NCBI GenBank assembly: GCA_947623455.1
Contig: OX392530.1
Location: 3,137,501 to 3,201,500 of the forward strand
Length of the DNA stretch: 64,000 nt
DNA from: Mimachlamys varia
Lineage: Eukaryota; Mollusca; Bivalvia; Pectinida; Pectinidae
Direction of reading: 5' to 3'
The stretch's first letter is position 1, and each line of letters opens with the position of its first letter. Of the stretch, positions 45,152 through 54,971 are shown one piece after another. The notes under the pieces are model-generated. The model was not told the DNA's origin. It saw nothing but the letters and a program-made list of their open reading frames with translations, and did not search any database. A program made the translations under genes and the position numbers.

Positions 45152-45901
45152 CTATTCATTCATAAATTGCTTTTTTATTGACTTGTTTATTTGTGATGAT
45201 ACTGTTAATTTTGCTTCTAAAGAGGAATCAATATAAAGTTTGTATGCATCGCTAGCCCAGTCACTAAAAAATTGAATTAATTCACCTGGGACTTGTGCTT
45301 TGAATGCCCAAGTTGCACCTCCCCTTCTGAAACTATGCCCAGAATAGTTGTTTGTGTTGATTCCGGCTTTTTGTAATGTATCATGTAAAACAGAAGTAGA
45401 ACTTGTGAAGGTCACAGTTTTCATACCTGAACGGGTGTTGTAAGTGAAAGCAGGGGCTTCTGGTTTTGTATTTACAAGTTTACACAATTTTAAATAATTT
45501 TGTATCGGGCACAAACAACACCCGTGCAAGGGCAAAAACGGCAATGTAACTAATCTTTCTCCAAATTGGATAGTTTTGGAATATTTGATGGTTACTAATA
45601 AACAATTATTATGTAAAACAATGTCTTTTCTACATAAATGCTTTGTTTTATCAAATTTAACTAAGGAAGGTGGTATGGTACTAGACTTTCTAGCCATTAA
45701 GAAGAAGGCAAAAAGAAAACTACACCATACTGCTAAATGGTATGGTTCTTCTAAGTTCAATTGTTGATGTATTCTGTAAAGTATTTCTGGTGTTATTGGG
45801 AGAACGCGTTTCGGTGTGTGTGGTGATATTCTAGAAACGCTTCTTAACAATAATATTAATTCAAAATTATCCATGTCGGGAAATTCGTGACCGTGTAACA
45901 A
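45152..45901 (-). CDS. Tyrosine recombinase of a DIRS/Ngaro-type retrotransposon (N-terminus broken)
   Basis: Open frame of 249 residues that covers the catalytic half of a tyrosine recombinase. Expected residues are present: box I Arg71 (LMARKSS), Lys108 (IKYSKT), H189-x-x-R192 in GHSFRRGGATWAF, and Tyr223 in YKLYIDSS after FFSDWASDAY. In DIRS-order elements this enzyme integrates circular cDNA in place of a DDE integrase. The N-terminal core-binding part continues upstream (AAYASGTKKNIKSQWRAF near 46120-46060), but a palindrome at about 45940-46024 breaks the frame. With the RNase H fragment upstream and no reverse transcriptase, this copy is incomplete. Confidence 0.85.
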   Translation of the reverse strand: MLHGHEFPDMDNFELILLLRSVSRISPHTPKRVLPITPEILYRIHQQLNLEEPYHLAVWCSFLFAFFLMARKSSTIPPSLVKFDKTKHLCRKDIVLHNNCLLVTIKYSKTIQFGERLVTLPFLPLHGCCLCPIQNYLKLCKLVNTKPEAPAFTYNTRSGMKTVTFTSSTSVLHDTLQKAGINTNNYSGHSFRRGGATWAFKAQVPGELIQFFSDWASDAYKLYIDSSLEAKLTVSSQINKSIKKQFMNE

Positions 45902-45939
45902 ATGTAATATTCTAACTCCGTTAACATAATTCTTGATAG

Positions 45940-46024
45940 ACTGTACAGATTTGAAAGATCTGCTTAAAAATTGTAATATTTTTATATATACAATTTTTAA
46001 GCAGATCTTTCAAATCTGTACATT
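45940..46024. repeat. Palindrome inside the recombinase gene
   Basis: 'ctgtacagatttgaaagatc', 'tgcttaaaaattgta' (45941-45975) is repeated inverted at about 45989-46023. One arm encodes the recombinase segment FLSRSFKSVQ on the minus strand. The other arm is an inverted copy of it, so the palindrome looks like a local inverted duplication that destroyed the frame. Confidence 0.82.
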
Positions 46025-46188
46025 AGAACATGGTAAATATTCAATATCAAAATATAAACAGAACATAATGAATGCTCTCCATTGTGACTTAATATTCTTT
46101 TTTGTACCACTGGCATAAGCGGCTTGTTGTGAAGTTTTCACATCTCTTCTAAGCTTCTTTAGTTGTAACTCTGAAATGTGAGATTAAA

Positions 46189-46617
46189 TTACCAAGAATG
46201 TATAAATTTAAAATATGTTTCATCTACTGTAACCTCGGAGAGATTTTTATTATCTGTTGCAAGTTTGAAATTTTTATTGCTTTTAATAGGTGAAAAATGC
46301 CATCTAGATAAAATATCTGCTTTCCTGTTTTTAATCCCTTCAATATGAACACCTTTGATCTCAAATTCACACACTGCAGCTATGAAAGTTATTTCTCGCA
46401 TACATGTAAGCATGAAAACATCTCTGGACTTGCCAGTGTTGAGCATTTCTACTGAGGATGAATTATCACAGTTTATCTGAATTCTTTTTCCTTTCCAAAA
46501 TTGTCCCCATATCTTACATGCTATCAGATGTGTAATTCTTGAACTGAATTCGGGGTGGGGGGGGGGGATTAAAATGGACCAATGAATTGGTTTTACTGTG
46601 TGAACAGGCGCGTTCAA
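46189..46617 (-). pseudogene. RNase H fragment of the DIRS/Ngaro-type retrotransposon
   Basis: 142 residues with the RNase H pattern of DIRS-group elements: EFSSRITHLIACKIWGQ, IQINCDNSSSVEMLN (CDN with catalytic Asp), EFEIKGVHIEGIKNRKADIL and SRW (the ...N-x-x-A-D-x-L-S-R end). It ends 70 bases upstream of the recombinase N-terminal codons, the RH-then-YR order of DIRS and Ngaro. The reverse transcriptase that should precede it is missing: sequence above about 46640 belongs to another repeat. Confidence 0.82.
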
Positions 46618-46647
46618 TTAATAAATTTAATTGTTGAATTATTTAAA

Positions 46648-46960
46648 ATACCAATTCAGGGACAGCAACCTATCAACAGGTTGTCCAATTCATCTCAAAA
46701 TTTCAGGGCAGATAGATCTTGACCTGATAAACAATTTTACCCCATGTCAGATTTGCTCTAAATGCTTTGGTTTTTGAGTGATAAGCCAAAAACTGCATTT
46801 TACCCCTATGTTATATTTTTAGCCATGGTGGCCATCTTGGTTGGTTGGCCGGGTCACCGGACACAATTTTTAAACTAGATACCCCAATGATGATTGTGGC
46901 CAAGTTTGGTTTAATTTGGCCCAGTAGTTTCAGAGGAGAAGATTTTTGTAAAAGATGACT
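46648..46960. repeat. Left copy of a 310-bp direct repeat flanking the 145-bp-unit element
   Basis: Same sequence as 50622-50934 with about 93% identity: 'caacctatcaac(a/g)ggttgtc', 'agatagatcttgacctgat', 'ccatggtggccatcttggtt', 'gtagtttcagaggagaaga'. The left copy passes directly into the start of the element at 46971. Confidence 0.88.
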
Positions 46961-46970
46961 AAGATTTACA

Positions 46971-49900
46971 ACAAGAGGCCCAACGGGCCTTAACGGTCAT
47001 CTGACTACCAATTGTAAAATCACTATGAAAATACGTGTAGTCATTAAATCAAGTTATAATATGCCTGTATAGATTGCCTTGTTCAAGATAGTGGCCTTCT
47101 TGGATTTCTGATGGGCTTGAAAAATAACAACACTTTGTTGGGACCATCTCAGGATATCATTTCTGGCAAGTTTCAGCTCAATTGCACTGGTAGAACTTGA
47201 GAAGTTTAGAATGTGTTTTCAAAATGGCCGCTGTGGAGGCCATCTTGGATTTTTGACTACACGAAAAATAACAACAGTTTCGTTTTGGCCCCAGTGACCT
47301 TGAATGAAAGTCAAGGTCATTTCTTTGAACAAACTTGGTAGCCCTTTATCCCAGCATGCCACAGGCCCAATATCAGGTCTCTGGGCCTTTTGGTTATTCA
47401 GAAGAAGTCGTTTAAAGATTATGACCGTTTTGGCCCCTGTGACCTTGAATGAAAGTCAAGGTCATTTCTTTGAACAAACTTGGTAGCCCTTTATCCCAGC
47501 ATGCCACAGGCCCAATATTAGATCTCTGGGCCTTTTGGTTATTCAGAAGAAGTTGTTTAAAGATTATGACCGTTTTGGTCCCTGTGATCTTGAATGAAAG
47601 TCAAGATCATTTCTTTGAACAAACTTGGTAGCCCTTTATCCCAGCATGCCACAGGCCCAATATCAGGTCTCTGGGCCTTTTGGTTATTCAGAAGAAGTCG
47701 TTTAAAGATTATGACCGTTTTGGCCCCAGTGACCTTGAATGAAAGTCAAGGTCATTTCTTTGAACAAACTTGGTAGCCCTTTATCCCAGCATGCCACAGG
47801 CCCAATATTAGATCTCTGGGCCTTTTGGTTATTCAGAAAAAGTTGTTTAAAGATTATGACCGTTTTGTCCCCAGTGACCTTGAATGAAAGTCAAGATCAT
47901 TTCTTTGAACAAACTTGGTACCCCTTTATCCCAGCATGCCACAGGCCCAATATCAGGTCTCTGTGCCTTTTGGTTATTCAGAAGAAGTTGTTTAAAGATT
48001 ATGACCGTTTTGGCCCCTGTGACCTTGAATGAAAGTCAAGGTCATTTCTTTGAACAAACTTGGTAGCCCTTTATCCCAGCATGCCACAGGCCCAATATTA
48101 GGTCTCTGTGCCTTTTGGTTATTCAGAAGAAGTCGTTTAAAAATTATGACCGTTTTGTCCCCTGTGACCTTGAATGAAGGTCAAGGTCATTTCTTTGAAC
48201 AAACTTGGTAGCCCTTTATCTCAGCATAACACAGGACCAATATTAGATCTCTGGGCCTTTTGGTTATTCAGAAGAAGTTGTTTAAAAAGATTTTGACCTT
48301 TTTGGCCCCTGTGACCTTGAATGAAGGTCAAGATCATTTGTTTGAACAAACTTGGTACCCCTTTATCCCAGCATAACACAGGCCCAATATCAGGTCTCTG
48401 GGCCTTTTGGTTATTCAGAAGAAGTTGTTTAAAGATTATGACCGTTTTGGTCCCTGTGACCTTGAATGAAGGTCAAGGTCATTTGTTTGAACAAACTTGG
48501 TAGCCCTTTATCCCAGCATGCCACAGGCCCAATATTAGGTCTCTGGGCCTTTTGGTTATTCAGAAGAAGTCGTTTGAAAATTATGACCATTTTGTCCCCT
48601 GTGACCTTGAATGAAAGTCAAGGTCATTTGTTTGAAGAAACTTGGTAGCCCTTTATCTCAGCATAACACAGGACCAATATCAGGTCTCTGGGCCTTTTGG
48701 TTATTCAGAAGAAGTTGTTTAAAAAGATTTTGACCTTTTTGGCCCCTGTGACTTTGAATGAAGGTCAAGGTCATTTCTTTGAACAAACTTGGTAGCCCTT
48801 TATCCCAGCATGCCACAGGCCCAATATCAGGTCTCTGTGCCTTTTGGTTATTCAGAAGAAGTCGTTTAAAAATTATGACCGTTTTGTCCCCTGTGACCTT
48901 GAATGAAGGTCAAGGTCATTTCTTTGAACAAACTTGGTAGCCCTTTATCTCAGCATAACACAGGACCAATATCAGGTCTCTGGGCCTTTTGGTTATTCAG
49001 AAGAAGTTGTTTAAAAAGATTTTGACCTTTTTGGCCCCTGTGACCTTGAATAAAGGTCAAGGTCATTTGTTTGAACAAACTTGGTACCCCTTTATCCCAG
49101 CATAACACAGGCCCAATATCAGGTCTCTGGGCCTTTTGGTTATTCAGAAGAAGTTGTTTAAAGATTATGACCGTTTTGGCCCCTGTGACCTTGAATGAAG
49201 GTCAAGGTCATTTGTTTGAACAAACTTGGTAGCCCTTTATCCCAGCATGCCACAGGCCCAATATTAGGTCTCTGGGCCTTTTGGTTATTCAGAAGAAGTC
49301 GTTTGAAAATTATGACCATTTTGTCCCCTGTGACCTTGAATGAAAGTCAAGGTCATTTCTTTGAAGAAACTTGGTAGCCCTTTATCTCAGCATAACACAG
49401 GACCAATATCAGGTCTCTGGGCCTTTTGGTTATTCAGAAGAAGTTGTTTAAAAAGATTTTGACCTTTTTGGCCCCTGTGACTTTGAATGAAGGTCAAGGT
49501 CATTTGTTTGAACAAACTTGGTACCCCTTTATCCCAGCATAACACAGGCCCAATATCAGGTCTCTGGGCCTTTTGGTTATTCAGAAGAAGTCGTTCAAAG
49601 ATTTTGACCGTTTTGGCCCCTGTGACCTTGAATGAAGGTCAAGGTCATTTGTTTGAACAAACTTGGTACCCCTTTATCCCAGCATAACACAGGCCCAATA
49701 TCAGGTCTCTGGGCCTTTTGGTTATTCAGAAGAAGTCGTTCAAAGATTTTGACCTTTTTGGCCCCTGTGACCTTGAATGAAGGTCAAGGTCATTTCTTTG
49801 AACAAACTTGGTAGCCCTTTATCCCAGCATGCCACAGGCCCAATATTAGGTCTCTGGGCCTTTTGGTTATTCAGAAGAAGTCGTTTAAAAATTATGACCG

Positions 49901-50448
49901 TTTTGTCCCCTGTGACCTTGAATGAAAGTCAAGGTCATTTCTTTGAACAAACTTGGTAGCCCTTTATCTCAGCATAACACAGGACCAATATCAGGTCTCT
50001 GGGCCTTTTGGTTATTCAGGAAAAGTTGTTTAAAAAGATTTTGACCTTTTTGGCCCCTGTGACCTTGAATGTAGGTCAAGGTCATTTGTTTGAACAAACT
50101 TGGTACCCCTTTATCCCAGCATGCCACAGGCCCAATATCAGGTCTCTGGGCCTTTTGGTTATTCAGAAGAAGTCGTTCAAAGATTTTGACCTTTTTGGCC
50201 CCTGTGACCTTGAATGAAGGTCAAGGTCATTTGTTTGAACAAACTTGGTACCCCTTCATCCCAGCATGGCACAAGCCCAATATTGGGTCTATGGGCCTTT
50301 TGGTTTATGAGAAGAAGATGTTTAAATGGAAAAGGTTACGGACAGCGCACGGCGCATGACGCACGACGCACGGCGCACGGCGCACGACGACGGACGAAGC
50401 ATGATGACTATAGGTCATCCTGACCCTTCGGGTCAGATGACCTAAAAA
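46971..50448 (+). mobile_element. Tandem-core element (type C) with about 21 units of 145 bp
   Basis: Starts ACAAGAGGCCCAACGGGCCT, ACGGTCATCTGAC; ends with hairpin GGTCATCCTGACCC/GGGTCAGATGACC, then TAAAAA. From 47284 to about 50310 the 145-bp unit repeats: 'ccctgtgaccttgaatgaag', 'gtcaaggtcatt', 'tgaacaaacttggtagccc', 'ggccttttggttattcaga'. Each unit also yields a 60-residue ORF that is only a shadow of the repeat. A GCACGGCGCACGACG tract sits inside the right end (50340-50398). Higher-order pattern: neighbouring units alternate between 'atgccacagg' and 'ataacacagg' types. No transposase. Confidence 0.87.
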
Positions 50449-50621
50449 TGGTTAAAAATTGACTATAAAGGGCAATAACTCCTAAATGGGTCAACAGACC
50501 ATTTTGGTCCTATTGACTTATTTGAAGATCTTACTTTACTGAACATTTTAGCTGTTAACAGTTTATCTCTATCTATGATAATATTCAAGATAATAACAAA
50601 AAACAGCAAAATTTCATTAAA
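50449..50621. other. Spacer inside the outer repeat
   Basis: A/T-rich sequence ('gggcaataactcctaaatgg', 'agaccattttggtcctattg') typical of the older element class; no gene. Confidence 0.4.
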
Positions 50622-51015
50622 ATTACCAATTCAGGGGCAGCAACCTATCAACGGGTTGTCCGATTCATCTCAAAATTTTCGAGCAGATAGATCTTGACCT
50701 GATTAGCAATTTTACCCCATGTCAGATTTGCTCTAAATGCTTCGGTTTCAGAGTTATAAGCCAAAATCTACATTTTACCCCTATGTTCTATTTTTAGCCA
50801 TGGTGGCCATCTTGGTTGGTTGGCCGGGTCACGCCACACATTTTTTAAACTACATACCCCAATGATGATTGTGGCTAAGTTTGATTAAATTTGGCCCAGT
50901 AGTTTCAGAGGAGAAGATTTTTGTAAAAGTTAACGACGACGGACGACGACGACGGACGACGGACGCCAAGTGATGAGAAAAGCTCACTTGGCCTTTTAGG
51001 CCAGGTGAGCTAATA
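50622..51015 (+). mobile_element. Right copy of the 310-bp repeat and outer element end
   Basis: Matches 46648-46960 up to 'gatttttgtaaaag', then continues into GACGACGGACG tract (50934-50963) and a terminal hairpin CTCACTTGGCC/GGCCAGGTGAG near 50980-51011. This is the 3' end of an element related to type A. The left copy lacks this end. Confidence 0.75.
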
Positions 51016-51386
51016 ATATAGTAAGTTGTAATCATACATATTAAATAGATGCTGATAGTTACAATGAAAATATTCAAATTTTATAGTGCTCAAAATATAT
51101 TTTATTTCATGATATTGAATATGAATAGAAATTTATAAGTGTATTTTTCATTCTAAACATTTGCTTTAGTTATTTTCTTAATGGTAAGAATACTGCTAAT
51201 TAAAAAATTAAAGTTGACTTGACATTAAGAACAGTTTTAGAAATGGAATATTTTCTCTTTAACAAAAAGTTCCTTATAACAAGTCAGTCATTATACTGTG
51301 GAGGTGGTACAATACTAATGTCTTCCTCGCCCATCACCACATAGCCTCCTACATAAGGCCCAGTCTATTCCAGTCTTAATTCCAGT
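51016..51386. other. 3' flank of the minus-strand ORF
   Basis: A/T-rich. AATAAA on the minus strand at 51101-51106 could serve the ORF at 51387-52007. Confidence 0.4.
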
Positions 51387-52007
51387 CTATTCCACATTGC
51401 TGAGGATAGAACAGAGATGTTTCAACAGACCTTTCAGGTCTTGAGCAAGATCTTCCGGTTTGAACTTGTGCTTAGTTTGCATAAACGTCAGTGATGGCGG
51501 GTCTTCTGTTTTGAAGCATGTTATCACATATGCTTCAAAAACGGTAATCAGGAGCGCGTGAGCTGAGCCATTAGCCATCGCCGCTGGAATAAGCTGAAAC
51601 TTGCTTTGATCTAAACTGCTACGACTTGTCGTTCTTGTCTCTTGCTTGACTTCTACTACCAAGTATTCTTTGTTGATCGATTCTAGAACCACATCTGGTA
51701 TGAGGTTTTTTCTAACGATAGTTTGGCGTGTTGGGGATCGAACTTGTACCGGTACATGAGGTCGAGTGGAAACTCTTGTTGGTTTTCCTTCTACGATTTT
51801 TTCTCCTGGTGAAGAGTCACTTGATGACGTGGAATGGGCATCAGGCGTTTCCACTATGAAGATGTATTGCCGGGCTGATGGCTCATTACAAGCATTGCTG
51901 CCACCAATATTTGAAGAAGCCGTGTTGGAAGTGGAAAATAATTTTTCTAGGAGTTTATCGACCGCTATTCTGCCCCGTTGATTTGAAAAGTTTGCTTCAA
52001 ACCCCAT
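51387..52007 (-). CDS. Unrecognised protein with PD-(D/E)xK nuclease-like signature
   Basis: 206 codons. ATG at 52007 has an in-frame stop 15 bases upstream and lies 37 bases after a good acceptor (CTATTTTAG), so the start is plausible. Residues 1-30 look helical; 45-100 is Ser/Thr/Pro-rich linker. Residues 102-121 read LIPDVVLE, then KEYLVVEVKQE: P104-D105 and, 14 residues on, E119-V-K121, the metal-binding pattern of the PD-(D/E)xK fold. A later SKFQLIPAAMANG could be the following helix, and HALLITVFEAYVITCF a beta pair. Function (restriction-like nuclease, or domain from a mobile element) is inference; the fold could also be inactive. No neighbour gene helps. Confidence 0.6.
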   Translation of the reverse strand: MGFEANFSNQRGRIAVDKLLEKLFSTSNTASSNIGGSNACNEPSARQYIFIVETPDAHSTSSSDSSPGEKIVEGKPTRVSTRPHVPVQVRSPTRQTIVRKNLIPDVVLESINKEYLVVEVKQETRTTSRSSLDQSKFQLIPAAMANGSAHALLITVFEAYVITCFKTEDPPSLTFMQTKHKFKPEDLAQDLKGLLKHLCSILSNVE

Positions 52008-53160
52008 GAGGAGACAGAGTCATTGGTCCTTATATGGTACTCTACCTAAAATAGAAAGAACAAAGAATAGATATTACATAGAAGTGTAATTTGGACATGT
52101 TGGTCCTGTATATTAAGCAGCAGACAGAGAACATATGGCTAGTTTTTTCAGTTGTTTACTATTTGGTTTACAGGGCTCACTCTTCGTGAAAAATTTTCTT
52201 AGCAAAGAGTGAGCCCAGGTTTATCAACCAGCTATATGAGACTATATCAGAAAAGTGCAAATTTTGGACCAAGAAAAACCACCAAAATTAAAGTCTTAAA
52301 ATCTGGTATTTAATGACTTAAAACAAAGAACAAACATTTGCAAAAACATAACTAGTGTCTGTAATTCAAAAAAATTATCAACATGGTAACTATGGCAACT
52401 TAAAAATGGGACATATTTATCTAGTTCCTTCCTGTTACCAGATTAAAAGATTTTTTTTCTGAAGTGTAAATGTACAAAGGGACTTTGAATCAAGATAATT
52501 TTTGTTGTCAGTTAATTCCTTACTGTTACCTGAAATTTCTTTCCTGTTACCAAAAGTGAAATTGTTTTTTCCTAAAGGGATTGTGTGTTGACAGTGGTTC
52601 CTTTAATTTGTGTTGTTGAAAAAACATTATAAAATATTAATTAAACCAATTTAGTGATTAGCTATGCCTGTGGTAAGTGTGGTCAATAGAATATTTCTTA
52701 TTATCCTTCCTGTTACTAGTTCATTTCTTTACTGTTACCATTTATATGAATTTTCATTTGTTTTCGAGATACAAATAAGTTACGTCAACATTCTACACCC
52801 GGATATTTGTTATTTGTGATGCGTTCCTTCAAATAATACCTCCTGCACAATAAACTTTTGGACAATATTTGATCAAAATTAGAAATAAATTTGAAAATTC
52901 TATCCTGTTACTTTTTGCCTGGTTATATTTACAGGAAGGAACGTAACAGTAAAGAATTACAAGGACATTTTTTTACAATTTTACAGGTTACATGTGCCTG
53001 TACTAGCTGTCACTTATACTGTATAGAAAATAATCTTAAATACACACATAAAAGTGATCACAAAATATAATAACCTATTAATTATATACTTGAAATCACA
53101 GTAACAGGAGAGAACTGCAAAAAGTATCCAAACATTAAATCTTCCCTTGGATGGCGATAG
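52008..53160. other. No recognised gene; one hairpin
   Basis: Contains a hairpin 'gggctcactctt'/'aagagtgagccc' (52170-52215) and loosely repeated 'ttcctgttacc' words (52420-52930). It may hold an upstream exon for the ORF at 51387, which could not be placed. Confidence 0.45.
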
Positions 53161-53175
53161 ATGTTCAAAATAAGT

Positions 53176-53700
53176 GGCCTCTCAAACTAAGAAGACAAAG
53201 AGCACAAAATATCGACTCTCAGAGGCAGAACTTGACCAACAGGTAAATTGTTTGTTAACCAAACTTGAAGAGGAATGCACTACAGAGAATGCCTCAGCCA
53301 TCCCTCTGTCCATCGATCCATCCATCCATCTATTCGTCCGTCCGTCCCTATAGGCTATATTTGATAATTCACTGGCTTGATTTCAAATGAATTGGAATGA
53401 CTCTATATGCCAATTATCAGTGGTGACATTTTGTTATAGTGATTTTGTGGATGGTGATTGGTGGTTAGTGTCTGGTGTTTGGCATTTGTAAGTCAACAAA
53501 ATGCATTGAATTTCTAACCTTCTTTGCAATATTTATTCCACAGAATGAAGTTCAAGGTCTGTAATACATGGCAGGTGGTGACATTATGCATGTTAATGCC
53601 ATGTTTTCAAATCTAATTTCACATATCAAGTAATATATTTAAATTCTGTACATTTCAGGGTCTTTTAGACATAAGAGAACAAACGAGTCTCGTAAGCCTA
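53176..53700 (+). other. Possible 5' exon(s) of the KSATKQP-repeat gene
   Basis: From 53190 a frame reads KKTKSTKYRLSEAELDQQ up to a possible donor CAG|GTAAAT (53242), and on to VNCLLTKLEEECTTENAS. A second acceptor TTTCAG lies at 53653-53658. Composition looks coding, but start and junctions are not fixed; a simple (CATC)n-type tract follows (53310-53345). Confidence 0.35.
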
Positions 53701-53728
53701 GTGCTAAAGAGAGTGAAGAACATCCATC

Positions 53729-54239
53729 ATGGGTTCGACAAATGCCATGTTGACACAAATGATACAAGATGCGGTACTGAAACTTTGCACGCAGAACGTC
53801 GTGTTCAATAAGTCACTGGAAATAGATGGAAAAATATGTGTGTCCCCCCGTGATGAAGCTGAAGAAATAGTAGTTAAAATGCACCAAACAATCGTTAAAC
53901 CTAACAAACCCCAGGCACTCAATGCAACCAGTCTGGGCAGCCTCCCAACCCACATCAGCAGGGGCCCCACAGCAATCTCCTCGGCAATATCCCCCAGAAA
54001 CATTTCCAAATCCGAACCAAAGGAGGCCAGGTCCCATAACCCCACAACGACAAAAGCTAGCACCAATAAGATCTAAAATTCCTCAAAGCCCAATGAGAGA
54101 CAATAACAGAACACCACTGAGCCCAATGGGTAATATGCCTACTGTTACCCAAAGTCCTTATTATCTCCTTCTGAACCAACTGCCACTCAAGTTGCACCAG
54201 GTAGACCACTGGGCCAGTCTGAAGGTGTCACAGTAAAAG
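53729..54239 (+). pseudogene. Main exon of the KSATKQP-repeat gene, frame broken as read
   Basis: Protein-like sequence moves between frames. Frame 1 starts at ATG 53729 (MGSTNAMLTQMIQDAVLKLC, SLEIDGKICVSPRDEAEE). From about 53910 a second frame looks coding (PQQSPRQYPPETFPNPNQ, MRDNNRTPLSPMGNMPTV). From about 54160 a third does (LLSPSEPTATQVAPGRPLGQ), up to the donor AAAAG|GTAATA at 54239. Two single-base indels would explain it: sequencing error in short runs, or real decay. The type is given as pseudogene only because the frame is broken. Residues suggest a short ordered N-terminus and a Pro/Ser/Gln-rich middle. Confidence 0.5.
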
Positions 54240-54655
54240 GTAATAACATTCTAAAATGAGAGTTAGCGACAGTAACATGTTAAAGGCTCAATCAAATGGG
54301 AGTTAAAGGTGAAAATCATTTCATACCATTCTTTTTAGTTGCAAACATTTCCCTTATATAATATTTAAAAGGTATCGGAAATTGGAATTTTATTTTTAGC
54401 TCTTCATCAGAATGTGAGAAACTTATTAACAAATTCACATTTTTCATTTCTTAACTAATAATTTATTTTTCATTTTATAATTTGAAGTCTTGTTTTAAGT
54501 CTTGTTAATCTGTATATAATTAGGTGACATTTTGCATGTTAATGTTTGTGACTGGCATTGAGCATTTACTATGTCACACTTGGGTGCACTTTATATGCAA
54601 GTGCAACATTTTGTTAGTGCCTGGTATATTTTGCTTAATGATTCCATTATTTCAG

Positions 54656-54727
54656 CAAAAAATTGGAGGAATGGAAAATGAAGAAAGCCACACAGACTAA
54701 GTTGACAGCAGCTACTGCATTGGAAAG
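54656..54727 (+). CDS. KSATKQP-repeat gene, internal exon
   Basis: Between acceptor TTATTTCAG and donor GGAAAG|GTAACA. It encodes KKLEEWKMKKATQTKLTAAT then ALER, a basic helix. The output phase (2) fits the last exon exactly; the input phase (2) does not fit the donor at 54239 as read, which adds to the frame trouble upstream. Confidence 0.65.
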
Positions 54728-54971
54728 GTAACAACATGTTTTGTGTATATATTGAAATAATAAACCCCTGTTATTTGGTGCCAATGTCATTATAACATGG
54801 AAATTCCTTCAGATCATTTGTCTGATCCAATTCTCATTACTTTGTTGTCAAAATTGCCTCAGTAGCAACGTTAATGATTATTTTCTTAAAAAATGTTATT
54901 CTTGTGAAAAAGAATTATAAATCTTATTCATTTATTAAATAACTATTAATTAATATTCTTTTGCATTTTAG

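Noticed and set aside
47304..50423. About 20 ORFs of 60-97 residues beginning MKVKVI
   Set aside because: One ORF per 145-bp unit of the tandem-core element; same peptide shadow, with no coding signature.
46971..50448. Interpretation of the flanking 310-bp repeats as LTRs of a retroelement
   Set aside because: No primer-binding site, TG...CA ends, gag or pol was seen, and the inner element has its own complete hairpin termini.
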